This document shows, in pieces, positions 1 through 5,696 of a stretch of 8,097 nucleotides of DNA. The position numbers were made by a program, and so were the translations under genes. The notes under the pieces were generated by a model. It had not been told where the DNA came from, searched no databases, and saw nothing but the letters and a program-made list of their open reading frames with translations. Position 1 is the first letter of the stretch, and every line of letters starts with the position of its first letter. This DNA is from an uncultured Planctomycetaceae bacterium (GTDB lineage: Bacteria > Planctomycetota > Planctomycetia > Pirellulales > UBA1268): positions 1 through 8,097 of the forward strand of contig CAJAYZ010000258.1 in NCBI GenBank assembly GCA_903949225.1. The letters run 5' to 3'.

Positions 1-261
1 ATCGTCCGCCCGCTCGTCACTGAGAAGGGGATGCATCGGGCTCAGCGCAATGGCGCCTATTCCTTCGAGGTTGTCACTCAGGCAACCAAGCCCGACATCC
101 GTCGTGCTGTGGAGGAGATGTTCAATGTCAAGGTTGAGAAGGTCGCGGTCCAAAACCGTATCGGCAAGGCCCGTCGTAGCCGTACGCGTCGGACAAGTGC
201 GAAGGCCTGGAAGAAGGCCATCGTGACCCTGAAGGCAGATTTCAAGATCGACCTGTTCTGA
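1..261 (+). CDS. rplW: 50S ribosomal protein L23 (uL23), 5' end cut by window
   Basis: L23 binds 23S rRNA domain III at the tunnel exit, where it docks trigger factor and SRP. Frame 1 is open from the first base and gives 86 residues. It begins with the family hallmark IVRPLVTEKG, so only about ten N-terminal residues should be missing; the Met at base 31 is internal. The middle (residues 30-50) holds the conserved segment ending VEKVAVQN, then the basic loop KARRSRTRR, and the protein ends KIDLF. The stop is TGA at 259-261. It precedes rplB by 59 nt, as in S10 operons generally. The identification is secure; the exact start lies outside the window. Confidence 0.96.
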   Translation: MVRPLVTEKGMHRAQRNGAYSFEVVTQATKPDIRRAVEEMFNVKVEKVAVQNRIGKARRSRTRRTSAKAWKKAIVTLKADFKIDLF

Positions 262-320
262 ACGGTTGATCGACCGCACGAGCCAACCGCGAAACACGAG
301 ACACGAGAGCTTCCGAAGCC

Positions 321-1178
321 ATGGGAATCCGCAACTACAACCCGACCAGTCCTGGCCGTCGCAACGCCAGCGTCTCCGATTTCAAGGAGCTCACTCCGGG
401 CGCTGAGGCACCGAAGCAACTCCGCGTTCGCAAGCACAAGACCGGCGGGCGGAACAACCAGGGCAAGATCACGTCGCGGCATCGTGGCGGTGGTCACATG
501 CAGCATTACCGGTTGATCGATTTCCGGCGAAACAAGGACGGTGTTCCTGGAAAAGTTGATTCCATTCAGTATGATCCCAACCGCACGTGTCGCGTTGCTT
601 TGGTGATCTACGCGGACGGCGAGAAGCGATTCATTTTGGCGCCTGAAGGTCTGAAGGTCGGCACCACCGTTCAGAGTGGCGCCGAGGCCCCACCCGAAGT
701 TGGAAATTGCCTTCCGATGTCGGCGATACCGCTCGGTATGCAGGTTCACAACGTCGAATTGCAGGCGGGGAGGGGCGGACGCCTCTGTCGCTCGGCTGGT
801 TCTTCGGCTGTGCTTGTCGCCCGCGAGTCGCAGTGGGCTCAGCTCACGCTTCCTAGCGGTGAGATCCGCCGCGTTCCGGCGGCCTGTCGTGCCACCATCG
901 GTGCGATCGGCAATTCCGAGCACATGAATGTGGTTCTCGGAAAGGCTGGGCGTAAGCGTTGGATGGGTATTCGCCCGACGGTCCGCGGCACGGCGATGAA
1001 TCCGATCGACCATCCCCACGGCGGTGGTGAGGGTCGCACCAAGGGCGGCCGTCATCCGGTCAGCCCTACCGGAAAGAGTGCCAAGGGTGGTGGTACGCGG
1101 AAGCCGCGGAAGCCTTCTGGCTCGGCAATCATCAAGCGGCGGAAGAGTCGCCGCTATGGTCAACTCAAGCTTCGCTAA
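321..1178 (+). CDS. rplB: 50S ribosomal protein L2 (uL2)
   Basis: L2 is a primary 23S rRNA binder needed for subunit association and peptidyl-transferase activity. The 285-residue length is close to the usual 270-280. Visible family blocks are the N-terminal HKTGGRNNQGKIT (about residues 39-51) and RHRGGGH, the OB-like and SH3-like RNA-binding core, GKAGRKRWMGIRPTVRG (about 208-224), and MNPIDHPHGGGEGRTKGGRHP (about 226-246) with the invariant histidines 231 and 233. The C-terminus is strongly basic. The start ATG at 321 gives the expected N-terminus (MGIRNYNPTSPGRRN). No clear Shine-Dalgarno precedes it (CGAAGCC just upstream), so translation may be coupled to rplW or SD-independent. A 125-nt spacer with a hairpin follows. 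Confidence 0.98.
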   Translation: MGIRNYNPTSPGRRNASVSDFKELTPGAEAPKQLRVRKHKTGGRNNQGKITSRHRGGGHMQHYRLIDFRRNKDGVPGKVDSIQYDPNRTCRVALVIYADGEKRFILAPEGLKVGTTVQSGAEAPPEVGNCLPMSAIPLGMQVHNVELQAGRGGRLCRSAGSSAVLVARESQWAQLTLPSGEIRRVPAACRATIGAIGNSEHMNVVLGKAGRKRWMGIRPTVRGTAMNPIDHPHGGGEGRTKGGRHPVSPTGKSAKGGGTRKPRKPSGSAIIKRRKSRRYGQLKLR

Positions 1179-1187
1179 GCCGATGGA

Positions 1188-1204
1188 GCCGCTTAGAAAG
1201 CGGC
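1188..1204 (+). other. RNA hairpin after rplB
   Basis: GCCGCTT (1188-1194) can pair perfectly with AAGCGGC (1198-1204) around a 3-nt AGA loop, or with 6 bp around a 5-nt loop. It starts 9 nt after the rplB stop. No T-run follows, so it is not a typical intrinsic terminator. An mRNA-end or processing structure is an inference only. Confidence 0.45.
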
Positions 1205-1303
1205 GGGAATGGTTTGGCAGCTATCGTCAGCCAGTAGAAAAGCACACGGCCAGTCAGAGCAATCAACAGTCAGCAGGGGAGAGCGCCAGTCGCTCGCTAG
1301 ATC

Positions 1304-1582
1304 ATGGGACGCAGTTCAAAGAAGGGGCCGTACATCGACCCCCGGCTTTACGAGAAGGTCGAGGCTCAGCTGGCTGGCAGCAAGCGAGATCCGATCAAGA
1401 CTTGGTCTCGAGCCTGCACGATCGTCCCGGAATTCATTGGGTTGACGTTCATGGTCCACAACGGCAAGCAGCACCTCAAAGTGTTTGTCACCGAGGACAT
1501 GGTCGGTCACAAGCTCGGCGAGTTCGCCCCGACGCGGACGTTCCGCGGGCACGGCGGCAAGGTCAAGGAAGCGGCGAAGTGA
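1304..1582 (+). CDS. rpsS: 30S ribosomal protein S19 (uS19)
   Basis: S19 sits in the head of the small subunit with S13 and S14, near the A-site tRNA and the bridge to L5. The 92-residue length is standard. Diagnostic blocks are RSSKKGPYID at residues 3-12, KTWSRACTIVPEFIGLT at about 32-48, VHNGKQH at about 51-57, and the near-invariant VTEDMVGHKLGEFAPTRTF at about 62-80, followed by RGHGGK. The ATG at 1304 gives the correct N-terminus. The only purine-rich stretch upstream (GGGGAG near 1276-1281) is too far away to act as a normal Shine-Dalgarno. The gene follows rplB after 125 nt and precedes rplV by 53 nt. Confidence 0.98.
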   Translation: MGRSSKKGPYIDPRLYEKVEAQLAGSKRDPIKTWSRACTIVPEFIGLTFMVHNGKQHLKVFVTEDMVGHKLGEFAPTRTFRGHGGKVKEAAK

Positions 1583-1635
1583 TGCGGCTGAGTTGGGTTT
1601 CCGCAGGGAAGCCTGGCATGGGAGCGAGGTGAGCA

Positions 1636-1974
1636 ATGGCGTACACGGCAATTCACAAGTTCGCACGGATCAGTCCCCGCAAGGTGCGGGCGCTGGCCGA
1701 TCTTGTCCGCGGCAAGTTCGCGGATGAGGCGCTCGATATCCTGCGCTTCCAGCCCCATCGTGGTGCGCGGATGCTCGAGAAGGTCATCAAGAGCGCTCTT
1801 GGAAACGCAGAGCACCAACAAGCACCCGCCGTTGATGACCTCGTTGTCATCGACGCCCGGGTGGATGGTGGTCCGATGTTCAAGCGGATCCGACCCCGTG
1901 CCCGTGGCATGGCGTTCGGCATCAAGCGGCGGATGTCTCACATCAAAGTGGCGTTGGAAGCACCGGCGGAGTGA
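1636..1974 (+). CDS. rplV: 50S ribosomal protein L22 (uL22)
   Basis: L22 binds all 23S rRNA domains and its long beta-hairpin lines the peptide exit tunnel near the macrolide constriction. The 112-residue length is typical. Family signatures are RISPRKVRALADLVRGK (residues 11-27), ALGNAEHQ (about 54-61), and the hairpin and C-terminal signature GGPMFKRIRPRARGMAFGIKR (about 78-98), then RMSHIKV. The start at 1636 is supported by GAGGTGA at 1626-1632, matching the anti-SD at good spacing. It stops at 1974, and a 94-nt spacer leads to rpsC. There is no sign of damage in the tunnel-loop region. Confidence 0.98.
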   Translation: MAYTAIHKFARISPRKVRALADLVRGKFADEALDILRFQPHRGARMLEKVIKSALGNAEHQQAPAVDDLVVIDARVDGGPMFKRIRPRARGMAFGIKRRMSHIKVALEAPAE

Positions 1975-1988
1975 CCAGGAGCGGTTTT

Positions 1989-2010
1989 CGATCGGGATAA
2001 AATCTGATCG
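1989..2010 (+). other. RNA hairpin between rplV and rpsC
   Basis: CGATC (1989-1993) pairs with GATCG (2006-2010). Inside it, GGAT (1995-1998) pairs with ATCT (2002-2005), including one G-U pair, around an AAA loop; G1994 is bulged. It lies 14 nt after the rplV stop and 58 nt before rpsC. A smaller 4-bp stem (TGCG/CGCA, 2012-2024) follows at once. No T-tract follows. Its function is unknown. Confidence 0.4.
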
Positions 2011-2068
2011 TTGCGGGTTTCGCAGGACACAAAAGCAGAGCTTACGACAACAAGGCAGGAATGAGTTC

Positions 2069-2764
2069 ATGGGACAGAAGGTCAACCCCATCGGTTTCCG
2101 CACCGGAATCACCGAGCCGTGGAAGAGCCGCTGGTACGCCTCGAAGAAGGACTTCCGCGATCTCCTCATGGAGGATTTCAAGGTTCGTCGCTTCATCAAG
2201 ACGAAGTATCGCGCTGCCGCGATCCCCAAGATCGAGATTGAGCGGACGAGGGATGAGGTCAAAGTGATCCTGCACTCTGCCCGTCCTGGTGTGTTGATCG
2301 GCCGTAAGGGGCAGGAGGTCGATCGTCTTCAAGACGAACTTCAGCAACTGCTCGGCAGGCGGGTGAATCTCAAGGTTGAGGAGGTCTCGAGGCCTGAGAT
2401 CCAAGCTCAATTGATTGCTGAGGACATCTGCGACCAACTGACCAAGCGAGCTGCTTTCCGTCGCACCATGAAGCGTGCCATCGACACGACCATGGACGCT
2501 GGTGCCAAGGGCGTGAAGATACAGCTCGCCGGGCGGCTTGGCGGGGCGGAAATGTCGCGGTGTGAGAAGGGAATCGCAGGGTCAATGCCCCTGTCGACGA
2601 TACGCGCAAAGATTGATTACGGGTTCTGCGAGGCTCCCACCGCGCAGGGCAACATTGGCGTTCAAGTGTGGGTCAACCAAGGCATGTACGAGGAGAATGG
2701 CGATGGCGCTGATGCCCAAGAGGGTCAAGCACCGAAAAAGCCAAAGAGGTCGTATAAGAGGTGA
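2069..2764 (+). CDS. rpsC: 30S ribosomal protein S3 (uS3)
   Basis: S3 forms the mRNA entry pore with S4 and S5 and helps helicase activity on structured mRNA. The ATG at 2069 gives MGQKVNPIGFRTGITEPW, the universal S3 N-terminus; AGGA at 2057-2060 is its Shine-Dalgarno. The open frame runs further upstream, but that part overlaps rplV and is not S3-like. The 231-residue length matches the family. The KH domain holds the GXXG loop as GRKG (residues 78-81). The C-terminal domain holds GRLGGAEMSRCEKG (about 155-168) and IDYGFCEA (about 182-189). The last 20 residues, a basic tail ending KKPKRSYKR, are read from DNA that also encodes the start of L16, an overlap of 62 bp. Confidence 0.98.
   Translation: MGQKVNPIGFRTGITEPWKSRWYASKKDFRDLLMEDFKVRRFIKTKYRAAAIPKIEIERTRDEVKVILHSARPGVLIGRKGQEVDRLQDELQQLLGRRVNLKVEEVSRPEIQAQLIAEDICDQLTKRAAFRRTMKRAIDTTMDAGAKGVKIQLAGRLGGAEMSRCEKGIAGSMPLSTIRAKIDYGFCEAPTAQGNIGVQVWVNQGMYEENGDGADAQEGQAPKKPKRSYKR
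2690..2695 (+). promoter_or_regulatory. Shine-Dalgarno of rplP, inside rpsC
   Basis: GAGGAG lies within the rpsC coding sequence. Three in-frame ATGs follow, at 2697, 2703 and 2712. Only 2703 has normal spacing (7 nt); 2697 is 1 nt away and 2712 is 16 nt away. This decides the L16 start at 2703 and shows that initiation happens inside rpsC. Confidence 0.7.
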
Positions 2765-3119
2765 TGCCTCTCGCGGCAACCGCGTCGTCTTCGGTGACTA
2801 TGGCCTCCAGGCCGAGCAACCGGGTTGGCTCGCTGCTGCGACGATCGAGGCCGGACGCATTGCGGCCAGCCAGTACCTCCGAAACGAGGGCCGGCTGTAT
2901 GTGCGTGTGTTCCCCCATAAGTCGATTACGTCGATTCCTCTCGAGACCCGAATGGGTAAGGGAAAAGGCGAACCCGAGTTTTGGGCGGCCGTGATCAAGC
3001 CAGGCACGGTTCTCTACGAGATCGGTGGCGTTTCGGAAGAAGCGGCGCGGGTGTGCTTGGCACGCCTCGCGCACAAGATGCCGGTTCGCGTTCGGTTTGT
3101 GAAACGGCGTGTTATGTAA
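2703..3119 (+). CDS. rplP: 50S ribosomal protein L16 (uL16)
   Basis: L16 binds late in 50S assembly beside the A-site tRNA elbow and helps organise the peptidyl-transferase centre. With the start at 2703 it has 138 residues, the usual length. Signatures are MPKRVKHRKSQRGR (residues 4-17), RGNRVVFGDYGLQA (about 24-37), VRVFPHK, and ETRMGKGKGEPEFW (about 81-94). Arg83 in the last block corresponds by motif to the arginine hydroxylated in E. coli L16, although nothing here shows a hydroxylase. The C-terminus is RFVKRRVM. The first 20 or so codons overlap the end of rpsC in another frame, so translation of the two is probably coupled. Confidence 0.97.
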   Translation: MALMPKRVKHRKSQRGRIRGDASRGNRVVFGDYGLQAEQPGWLAAATIEAGRIAASQYLRNEGRLYVRVFPHKSITSIPLETRMGKGKGEPEFWAAVIKPGTVLYEIGGVSEEAARVCLARLAHKMPVRVRFVKRRVM

Positions 3120-3286
3120 AAGAGATCCCGGGCCGGGGGATGTGAGTCATCTCTGCCCCTTGGTCCAGTGGGTGGTGTTCGTGGTGGGTGACGGTGATCG
3201 GGTCGATTCGCAGTATCTGGGCGAACGGCTTGGAGCGGAAAGTTCTGATATTTTTGACGGCAGTGCAAATCTCCCGGGCGGCAGAC
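3120..3286 (+). other. Longest spacer (rplP-rpmC), with weak hairpins
   Basis: These 167 nt hold no credible gene. AGAGAT (3121-3126) can pair with ATCTCT (3149-3154) around a GC-rich insert, and this competes with ATCCC/GGGAT (3125-3129 with 3137-3141). TTCGC (3207-3211) can pair with GCGAA (3221-3225). The middle is a long G/T-rich run, and an AT-rich patch (TGATATTTTT, 3246-3255) precedes rpmC. I could not match a promoter with correct -35/-10 spacing. The upstream extension of the rpmC frame through this spacer does not resemble L29. Confidence 0.35.
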
Positions 3287-3661
3287 ATGACCAAAGCGCG
3301 TGAACTTCGAGAGATGAGTGACGAACAGATTCGGCTAGTCTGGAAGGACTCGGCTGAGACTCTGTTCAAGCTTCGTTTGCAGGCTCAAACCGAAAAGCTC
3401 GCTTCGCCCTGCGATGTGCGGAAGCAGCGACGGTCGATTGCTCGTTGCCAGACTATTCTCGCTCAGCGTGGGACCCTTGTGGTCCCTGCGTCTGGCCCGG
3501 ATGGGGCTCCGGCGGAATCAAAGGTTGCTCACGACGCCGCGCTCCATGGTAAGCATGCCAAGAAGAAGCGGGCGGCGGGTCGGGCCAAGGTCCAGGAGCC
3601 GGGCAAGGACGGTGTTGCCGGACGTCGACAGTTCAAAAAGCAGACGCAAAGCGGCGAGTGA
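3287..3661 (+). CDS. rpmC: 50S ribosomal protein L29 (uL29) with long C-terminal tail
   Basis: L29 is a small coiled-coil protein at the tunnel exit beside L23. Residues 1-61 match the whole usual family: KARELREMSDEQ (3-14), the leucine-rich FKLRLQAQTEKL (27-38), and the hallmark second helix RKQRRSIARCQTILAQR (45-61). L29 normally ends about there (60-70 residues), but this protein runs to 124. The extra 60 or so residues start with a Pro/Gly/Ala linker (VVPASGPDGAPAE) and then become Lys/Arg/Ala-rich (KHAKKKRAAGRAK), without a recognisable domain. The start at 3287 is set by homology; GGGCGG upstream is at best a weak ribosome-binding site. A strong hairpin follows the stop. Confidence 0.92.
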   Translation: MTKARELREMSDEQIRLVWKDSAETLFKLRLQAQTEKLASPCDVRKQRRSIARCQTILAQRGTLVVPASGPDGAPAESKVAHDAALHGKHAKKKRAAGRAKVQEPGKDGVAGRRQFKKQTQSGE

Positions 3662-3668
3662 AAGATGA

Positions 3669-3694
3669 GCGGGCCGGCTGTTGGCCGGGCCCGC
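3669..3694 (+). other. Strong GC-rich hairpin between rpmC and rpsQ
   Basis: GCGGGCC (3669-3675) pairs with GGCCCGC (3688-3694), and GGC (3676-3678) with GCC (3684-3686), around a TGTTG loop with G3687 bulged: 10 bp, all G-C. It begins 7 nt after the rpmC stop. No T-tract follows (the next bases are GCGGCGGGG), and essential genes continue downstream. It is therefore probably not a full terminator; attenuation, pausing or mRNA processing is inferred only. Confidence 0.55.
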
Positions 3695-3757
3695 GCGGCG
3701 GGGTGTTCAGGGGCGGGGATCTGAGGCGGGCGGAAAGAAGTCAGACAGGAAGCAGTC

Positions 3758-4120
3758 ATGCCAAGGCGAGTCGAAACAGGCACGGTGACCAGTGCCGCGT
3801 CAAGCAAGACGCGGCGGGTTGAGATCCCGCGAGTTGTGCGGCACAACAAGTATGGTCGAATCCTCCATCGGCGGACGATCTGTCACGTGCACGATGAGGA
3901 TGAGACATCTGGGCCTGGTGATCTTGTCGAGATCATCGAGTGCCGCCCGCGGAGCCGGCTGAAGCGCTGGGAACTCGTGCGTGTTGTGACCAAGAGCACG
4001 GCAGTCGACGTGGCGTCGCTGCGGAGCGGTGCCCGGGCGACCCAATTCAACGAATCGGCCGCCAAGGCCGAGGAAGCGTCGGCGACCGGTCGTAAGGCCG
4101 GGGAAGGAGCCTCGACATGA
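3758..4120 (+). CDS. rpsQ: 30S ribosomal protein S17 (uS17) with C-terminal extension
   Basis: S17 is an early-binding OB-fold protein of the small-subunit body. Family features are the first strands with VRHNKYGRILHRRT (about residues 27-40), HVHDED (43-48), and the signature GDLVEIIECRPRSRLKRWELV (about 54-74). The usual protein ends near residue 85. Here an Ala/Glu/Ser/Lys-rich tail of about 38 residues continues to 120 and looks disordered. The start at 3758 has AGGA at 3747-3750. The stop overlaps the rplN start in an ATGA (4117-4120), a classic translational-coupling junction. Its gene neighbour L29 also carries a tail. Confidence 0.95.
   Translation: MPRRVETGTVTSAASSKTRRVEIPRVVRHNKYGRILHRRTICHVHDEDETSGPGDLVEIIECRPRSRLKRWELVRVVTKSTAVDVASLRSGARATQFNESAAKAEEASATGRKAGEGAST
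4104..4109 (+). promoter_or_regulatory. Shine-Dalgarno of rplN
   Basis: AAGGAG ends 7 nt before the rplN ATG at 4117 and lies inside the last codons of rpsQ. It is one of the best ribosome-binding sites in the window and fixes the L14 start. Confidence 0.7.
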
Positions 4121-4485
4121 TTCAGATGCAATCGCGGTTGGTCGTTGCTGACAACACTGGTGCCAAGGAAGTCATGTGCTTCAAGGTACTAGGCGGAAGC
4201 AAGAAACGCACCGCTGGTATCGGTGATATTATCGTCTGCAGTGTCAAAAGCGTCATTCCCGGCAGTGACGTAAAGAAGAAGGCGGTCGTCAAGGCTGTCA
4301 TTGTTCGCTGCAAGCAGCCCACTCGTAGGGACGACGGCAGCTACGTGCGGTTTGATACCAACGCTTGCGTTATCATCGACAACGACAAGAATCCGAAGGG
4401 CACGCGTATTTTCGGTGCCGTCGCCCGTGAGTTGCGGGATCGTAATTTTATGAAAATCGTCAGCTTGGCGAGCGAGGTGGTCTGA
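4117..4485 (+). CDS. rplN: 50S ribosomal protein L14 (uL14)
   Basis: L14 binds 23S rRNA near the subunit interface, contacts L19 and 16S h14, and is the docking site of the silencing factor RsfS. The 122-residue length is exactly standard, with no extension. Signatures are MIQMQSRLVVADNTGAKE (1-18), CFKVLGGSKKR (about 21-31), GDIIVCSVK (about 36-44), the KKKAVVKAVIVRCK segment (about 53-66), and the C-terminal RIFGAVARELRD (about 97-108) and FMKIVSLASEVV. The start overlaps the rpsQ stop (ATGA) and the stop overlaps the rplX start by one base (TGATG at 4483-4487), so rpsQ-rplN-rplX looks translationally coupled. Confidence 0.99.
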   Translation: MIQMQSRLVVADNTGAKEVMCFKVLGGSKKRTAGIGDIIVCSVKSVIPGSDVKKKAVVKAVIVRCKQPTRRDDGSYVRFDTNACVIIDNDKNPKGTRIFGAVARELRDRNFMKIVSLASEVV

Positions 4486-4823
4486 TGTTGATCCGATCTG
4501 GCGACATGGTTGAAGTGAAGACGGGCAACGCCAAGGGCACTCGTGCTAAGGTGCTATCCGTTCGTCGCGCCGACGGCAAAATTGTGGTGGAGGGTGTGAA
4601 CCTCGTCTACCGTCACATGCGGCGGAGCCAAAAGAACCCCCAGGGGGGGCGATTGAGCAAGGAAATGCCGATCGACGCTTCCAACGTCCTCGTTGTCTGT
4701 GCCTCGTGTGACAAGGCGGCAAGGCTGGGTGTGAAGGTGCTCGCGGACGGCGGGCGAGTACGGGCTTGCAGAAAGTGCGGCGCTGACAACGGCAAGATTC
4801 GGGCGGCAAAAGCGGCGCAGTGA
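4485..4823 (+). CDS. rplX: 50S ribosomal protein L24 (uL24), four-cysteine zinc-type
   Basis: L24 is an assembly-initiator protein that binds the 5' region of 23S rRNA and sits near the tunnel exit. The 112 residues start with a KOW/SH3-like motif, GDMVEVKTGNAKGTRAKVLSV (about 6-26), then VEGVNLVYRHMRRSQKNPQGG (about 35-55). The C-terminal half carries two CxxC pairs, Cys72/75 (CASC) and Cys95/98 (CRKC), spaced as in the zinc-ribbon form of L24 that is absent from E. coli; zinc binding is inferred from these cysteines. GAGGTGG at 4474-4480 is its ribosome-binding site. It overlaps rplN by one base and is followed by a 135-nt spacer. Confidence 0.97.
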   Translation: MLIRSGDMVEVKTGNAKGTRAKVLSVRRADGKIVVEGVNLVYRHMRRSQKNPQGGRLSKEMPIDASNVLVVCASCDKAARLGVKVLADGGRVRACRKCGADNGKIRAAKAAQ

Positions 4824-4958
4824 TCGATGGTCTCGGGCGCGGATCGAGGTCCGAGTGATGTCGATGGTTGACGGTTGGGCCCTTGCAACGGTGGCTTTTG
4901 GAGATGGGCTCCGGGGATCCTCGGGGCGACGGACAGGAAAATAAAAAGGACGGTTGTG
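4824..4958 (+). other. rplX-rplE spacer with weak hairpins and rplE Shine-Dalgarno
   Basis: These 135 nt hold no gene. CTCGG (4832-4836) can pair with CCGAG (4851-4855), and CCGGG (4911-4915) with CTCGG (4920-4924) around GATC. The spacer ends in an A-rich run with AAGGA at 4946-4950, 8 nt before the rplE ATG. In E. coli, S8 represses the spc operon at the rplX-rplE junction. I could not recognise an S8 binding element here, but this is the equivalent place. Confidence 0.4.
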
Positions 4959-5588
4959 ATGGCGAAGAAGACCAAAGCAGGTGACGTCGAAAAGGCTGTC
5001 TCGGAAGCGACCGGCCCGATGGAGACGCCGCGCATGCTTGAGCACTACCTCAAGACCGTGCAACCGGCGCTTAGCAAGGCGCTTGATCGCACCAATGCCC
5101 ACGCTATCCCGCGGCTCGAGAAGATCGTCGTGAATATGGGCGTCGGAATCGCCGTCACTGAAAAGAAGTATCTCGAAGAGGCCATCAGTGCATTGACTCA
5201 GGTAACGGGGCAGAAGCCGATTGCCACGCTTTCGAAGGCAGCCGTCTCGGGCTTCAAGCTTCGTGAGAACCTCCCGATCGGATGCAAAGTCACGCTTCGC
5301 GGTCGTCGGATGTATGAGTTTCTCGATCGACTCGTCTCTCTGGCCCTGCCGCGTGTCCGCGACTTTCGTGGGCTTTCGAGCACTGCTTTCGACGGTCATG
5401 GTAACTACAGCCTCGGGCTCTCCGAACAAATGGTTTTCCCGGAAATCAATCCGGACAAGTACACTCGGCCGCAAGGAATGAACATCACGCTCGTCACGTC
5501 GGCCAAGAACGACGACGAGGCAAGGCAGTTTCTCCGTGCGATGGGCGTACCGTTGAAGAAGGATGGCGATGAGGGTGCCGCGGCGTAG
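4959..5588 (+). CDS. rplE: 50S ribosomal protein L5 (uL5)
   Basis: L5 binds 5S rRNA in the central protuberance, contacts P-site tRNA and forms bridge B1b. The ATG at 4959 (MAKKTKAGDVEKAVSEATG) has a good AAGGA at 4946-4950; the open frame extends 84 bases upstream without a better start. It has 209 residues against the usual 180 or so. The core starts near residue 25 with RMLEHYLKTVQPAL, so about 22 N-terminal residues and a short acidic C-terminus (DGDEGAAA) are extra. Signatures are IPRLEKIVVNMGVG (about 51-64), GFKLRENLPIGCKVTLRGRRM, PRVRDFRGLS, FDGHGNYSLGLSEQMVFPEI and the RPQGMNITLVTSAK strand. The identification is secure. Confidence 0.97.
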   Translation: MAKKTKAGDVEKAVSEATGPMETPRMLEHYLKTVQPALSKALDRTNAHAIPRLEKIVVNMGVGIAVTEKKYLEEAISALTQVTGQKPIATLSKAAVSGFKLRENLPIGCKVTLRGRRMYEFLDRLVSLALPRVRDFRGLSSTAFDGHGNYSLGLSEQMVFPEINPDKYTRPQGMNITLVTSAKNDDEARQFLRAMGVPLKKDGDEGAAA

Positions 5589-5610
5589 TGGCACGGACGG
5601 TCGGTAGTGG

Positions 5611-5634
5611 GCCAGGGAGTCGGCAGACGCTGGC
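5611..5634 (+). other. Hairpin after rplE
   Basis: GCCAG (5611-5615) pairs with CTGGC (5630-5634). Inside, across an asymmetric internal loop (GGA opposite G), GTC (5619-5621) pairs with GAC (5626-5628) around GGCA. It lies 22 nt after the rplE stop. The role is unknown and pairing by chance is possible. Confidence 0.35.
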
Positions 5635-5664
5635 GTACCCTTGGTTCCTGAAGTGAACAGTTGC

Positions 5665-5680
5665 GGCCGTACCTGCGGCC
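5665..5680 (+). other. Hairpin just before rpsN
   Basis: GGCCGT (5665-5670) pairs with GCGGCC (5675-5680), including one G-U pair, around ACCT. TGCGGCC also occurs twice directly (5662-5668 and 5674-5680). It ends 16 nt before the rpsN ATG, close enough to affect initiation, where the Shine-Dalgarno (TTGGA) is weak. The regulatory role is inferred. Confidence 0.4.
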
Positions 5681-5696
5681 TTCGTTGGAATCATCT

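Noticed and set aside
78..1163. A 361-codon open frame on the - strand over rplW and rplB
   Set aside because: It is antisense to two certain genes, has low-complexity Arg/Ala/Thr-rich wording and no recognisable domain; long antisense frames are common in GC-rich coding DNA.
1703..2068. Upstream extension of the rpsC frame
   Set aside because: It overlaps rplV in another frame, is not S3-like, and the Shine-Dalgarno and family N-terminus fix the start at 2069.
3230..3260. Possible promoter (TTGGAG ... TGATAT) before rpmC
   Set aside because: The spacing between the hexamers is only about 10 nt, too short for a sigma-70-type promoter.
3188..3286. Upstream extension of rpmC, or a small separate peptide in the rplP-rpmC spacer
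   Set aside because: The extra residues do not resemble L29, and I saw no ribosome-binding site for the ATG at 3188.
4554..5594. A 346-codon open frame on the - strand over rplX and rplE
   Set aside because: Same reason: it mirrors two certain genes and the spacer between them, with no family signature.
5661..5696. Longer S14 from the ATG at 5661
   Set aside because: The added residues are unlike S14 and are read from the hairpin region; the start at 5697 gives exactly the 61-residue Z-type protein.
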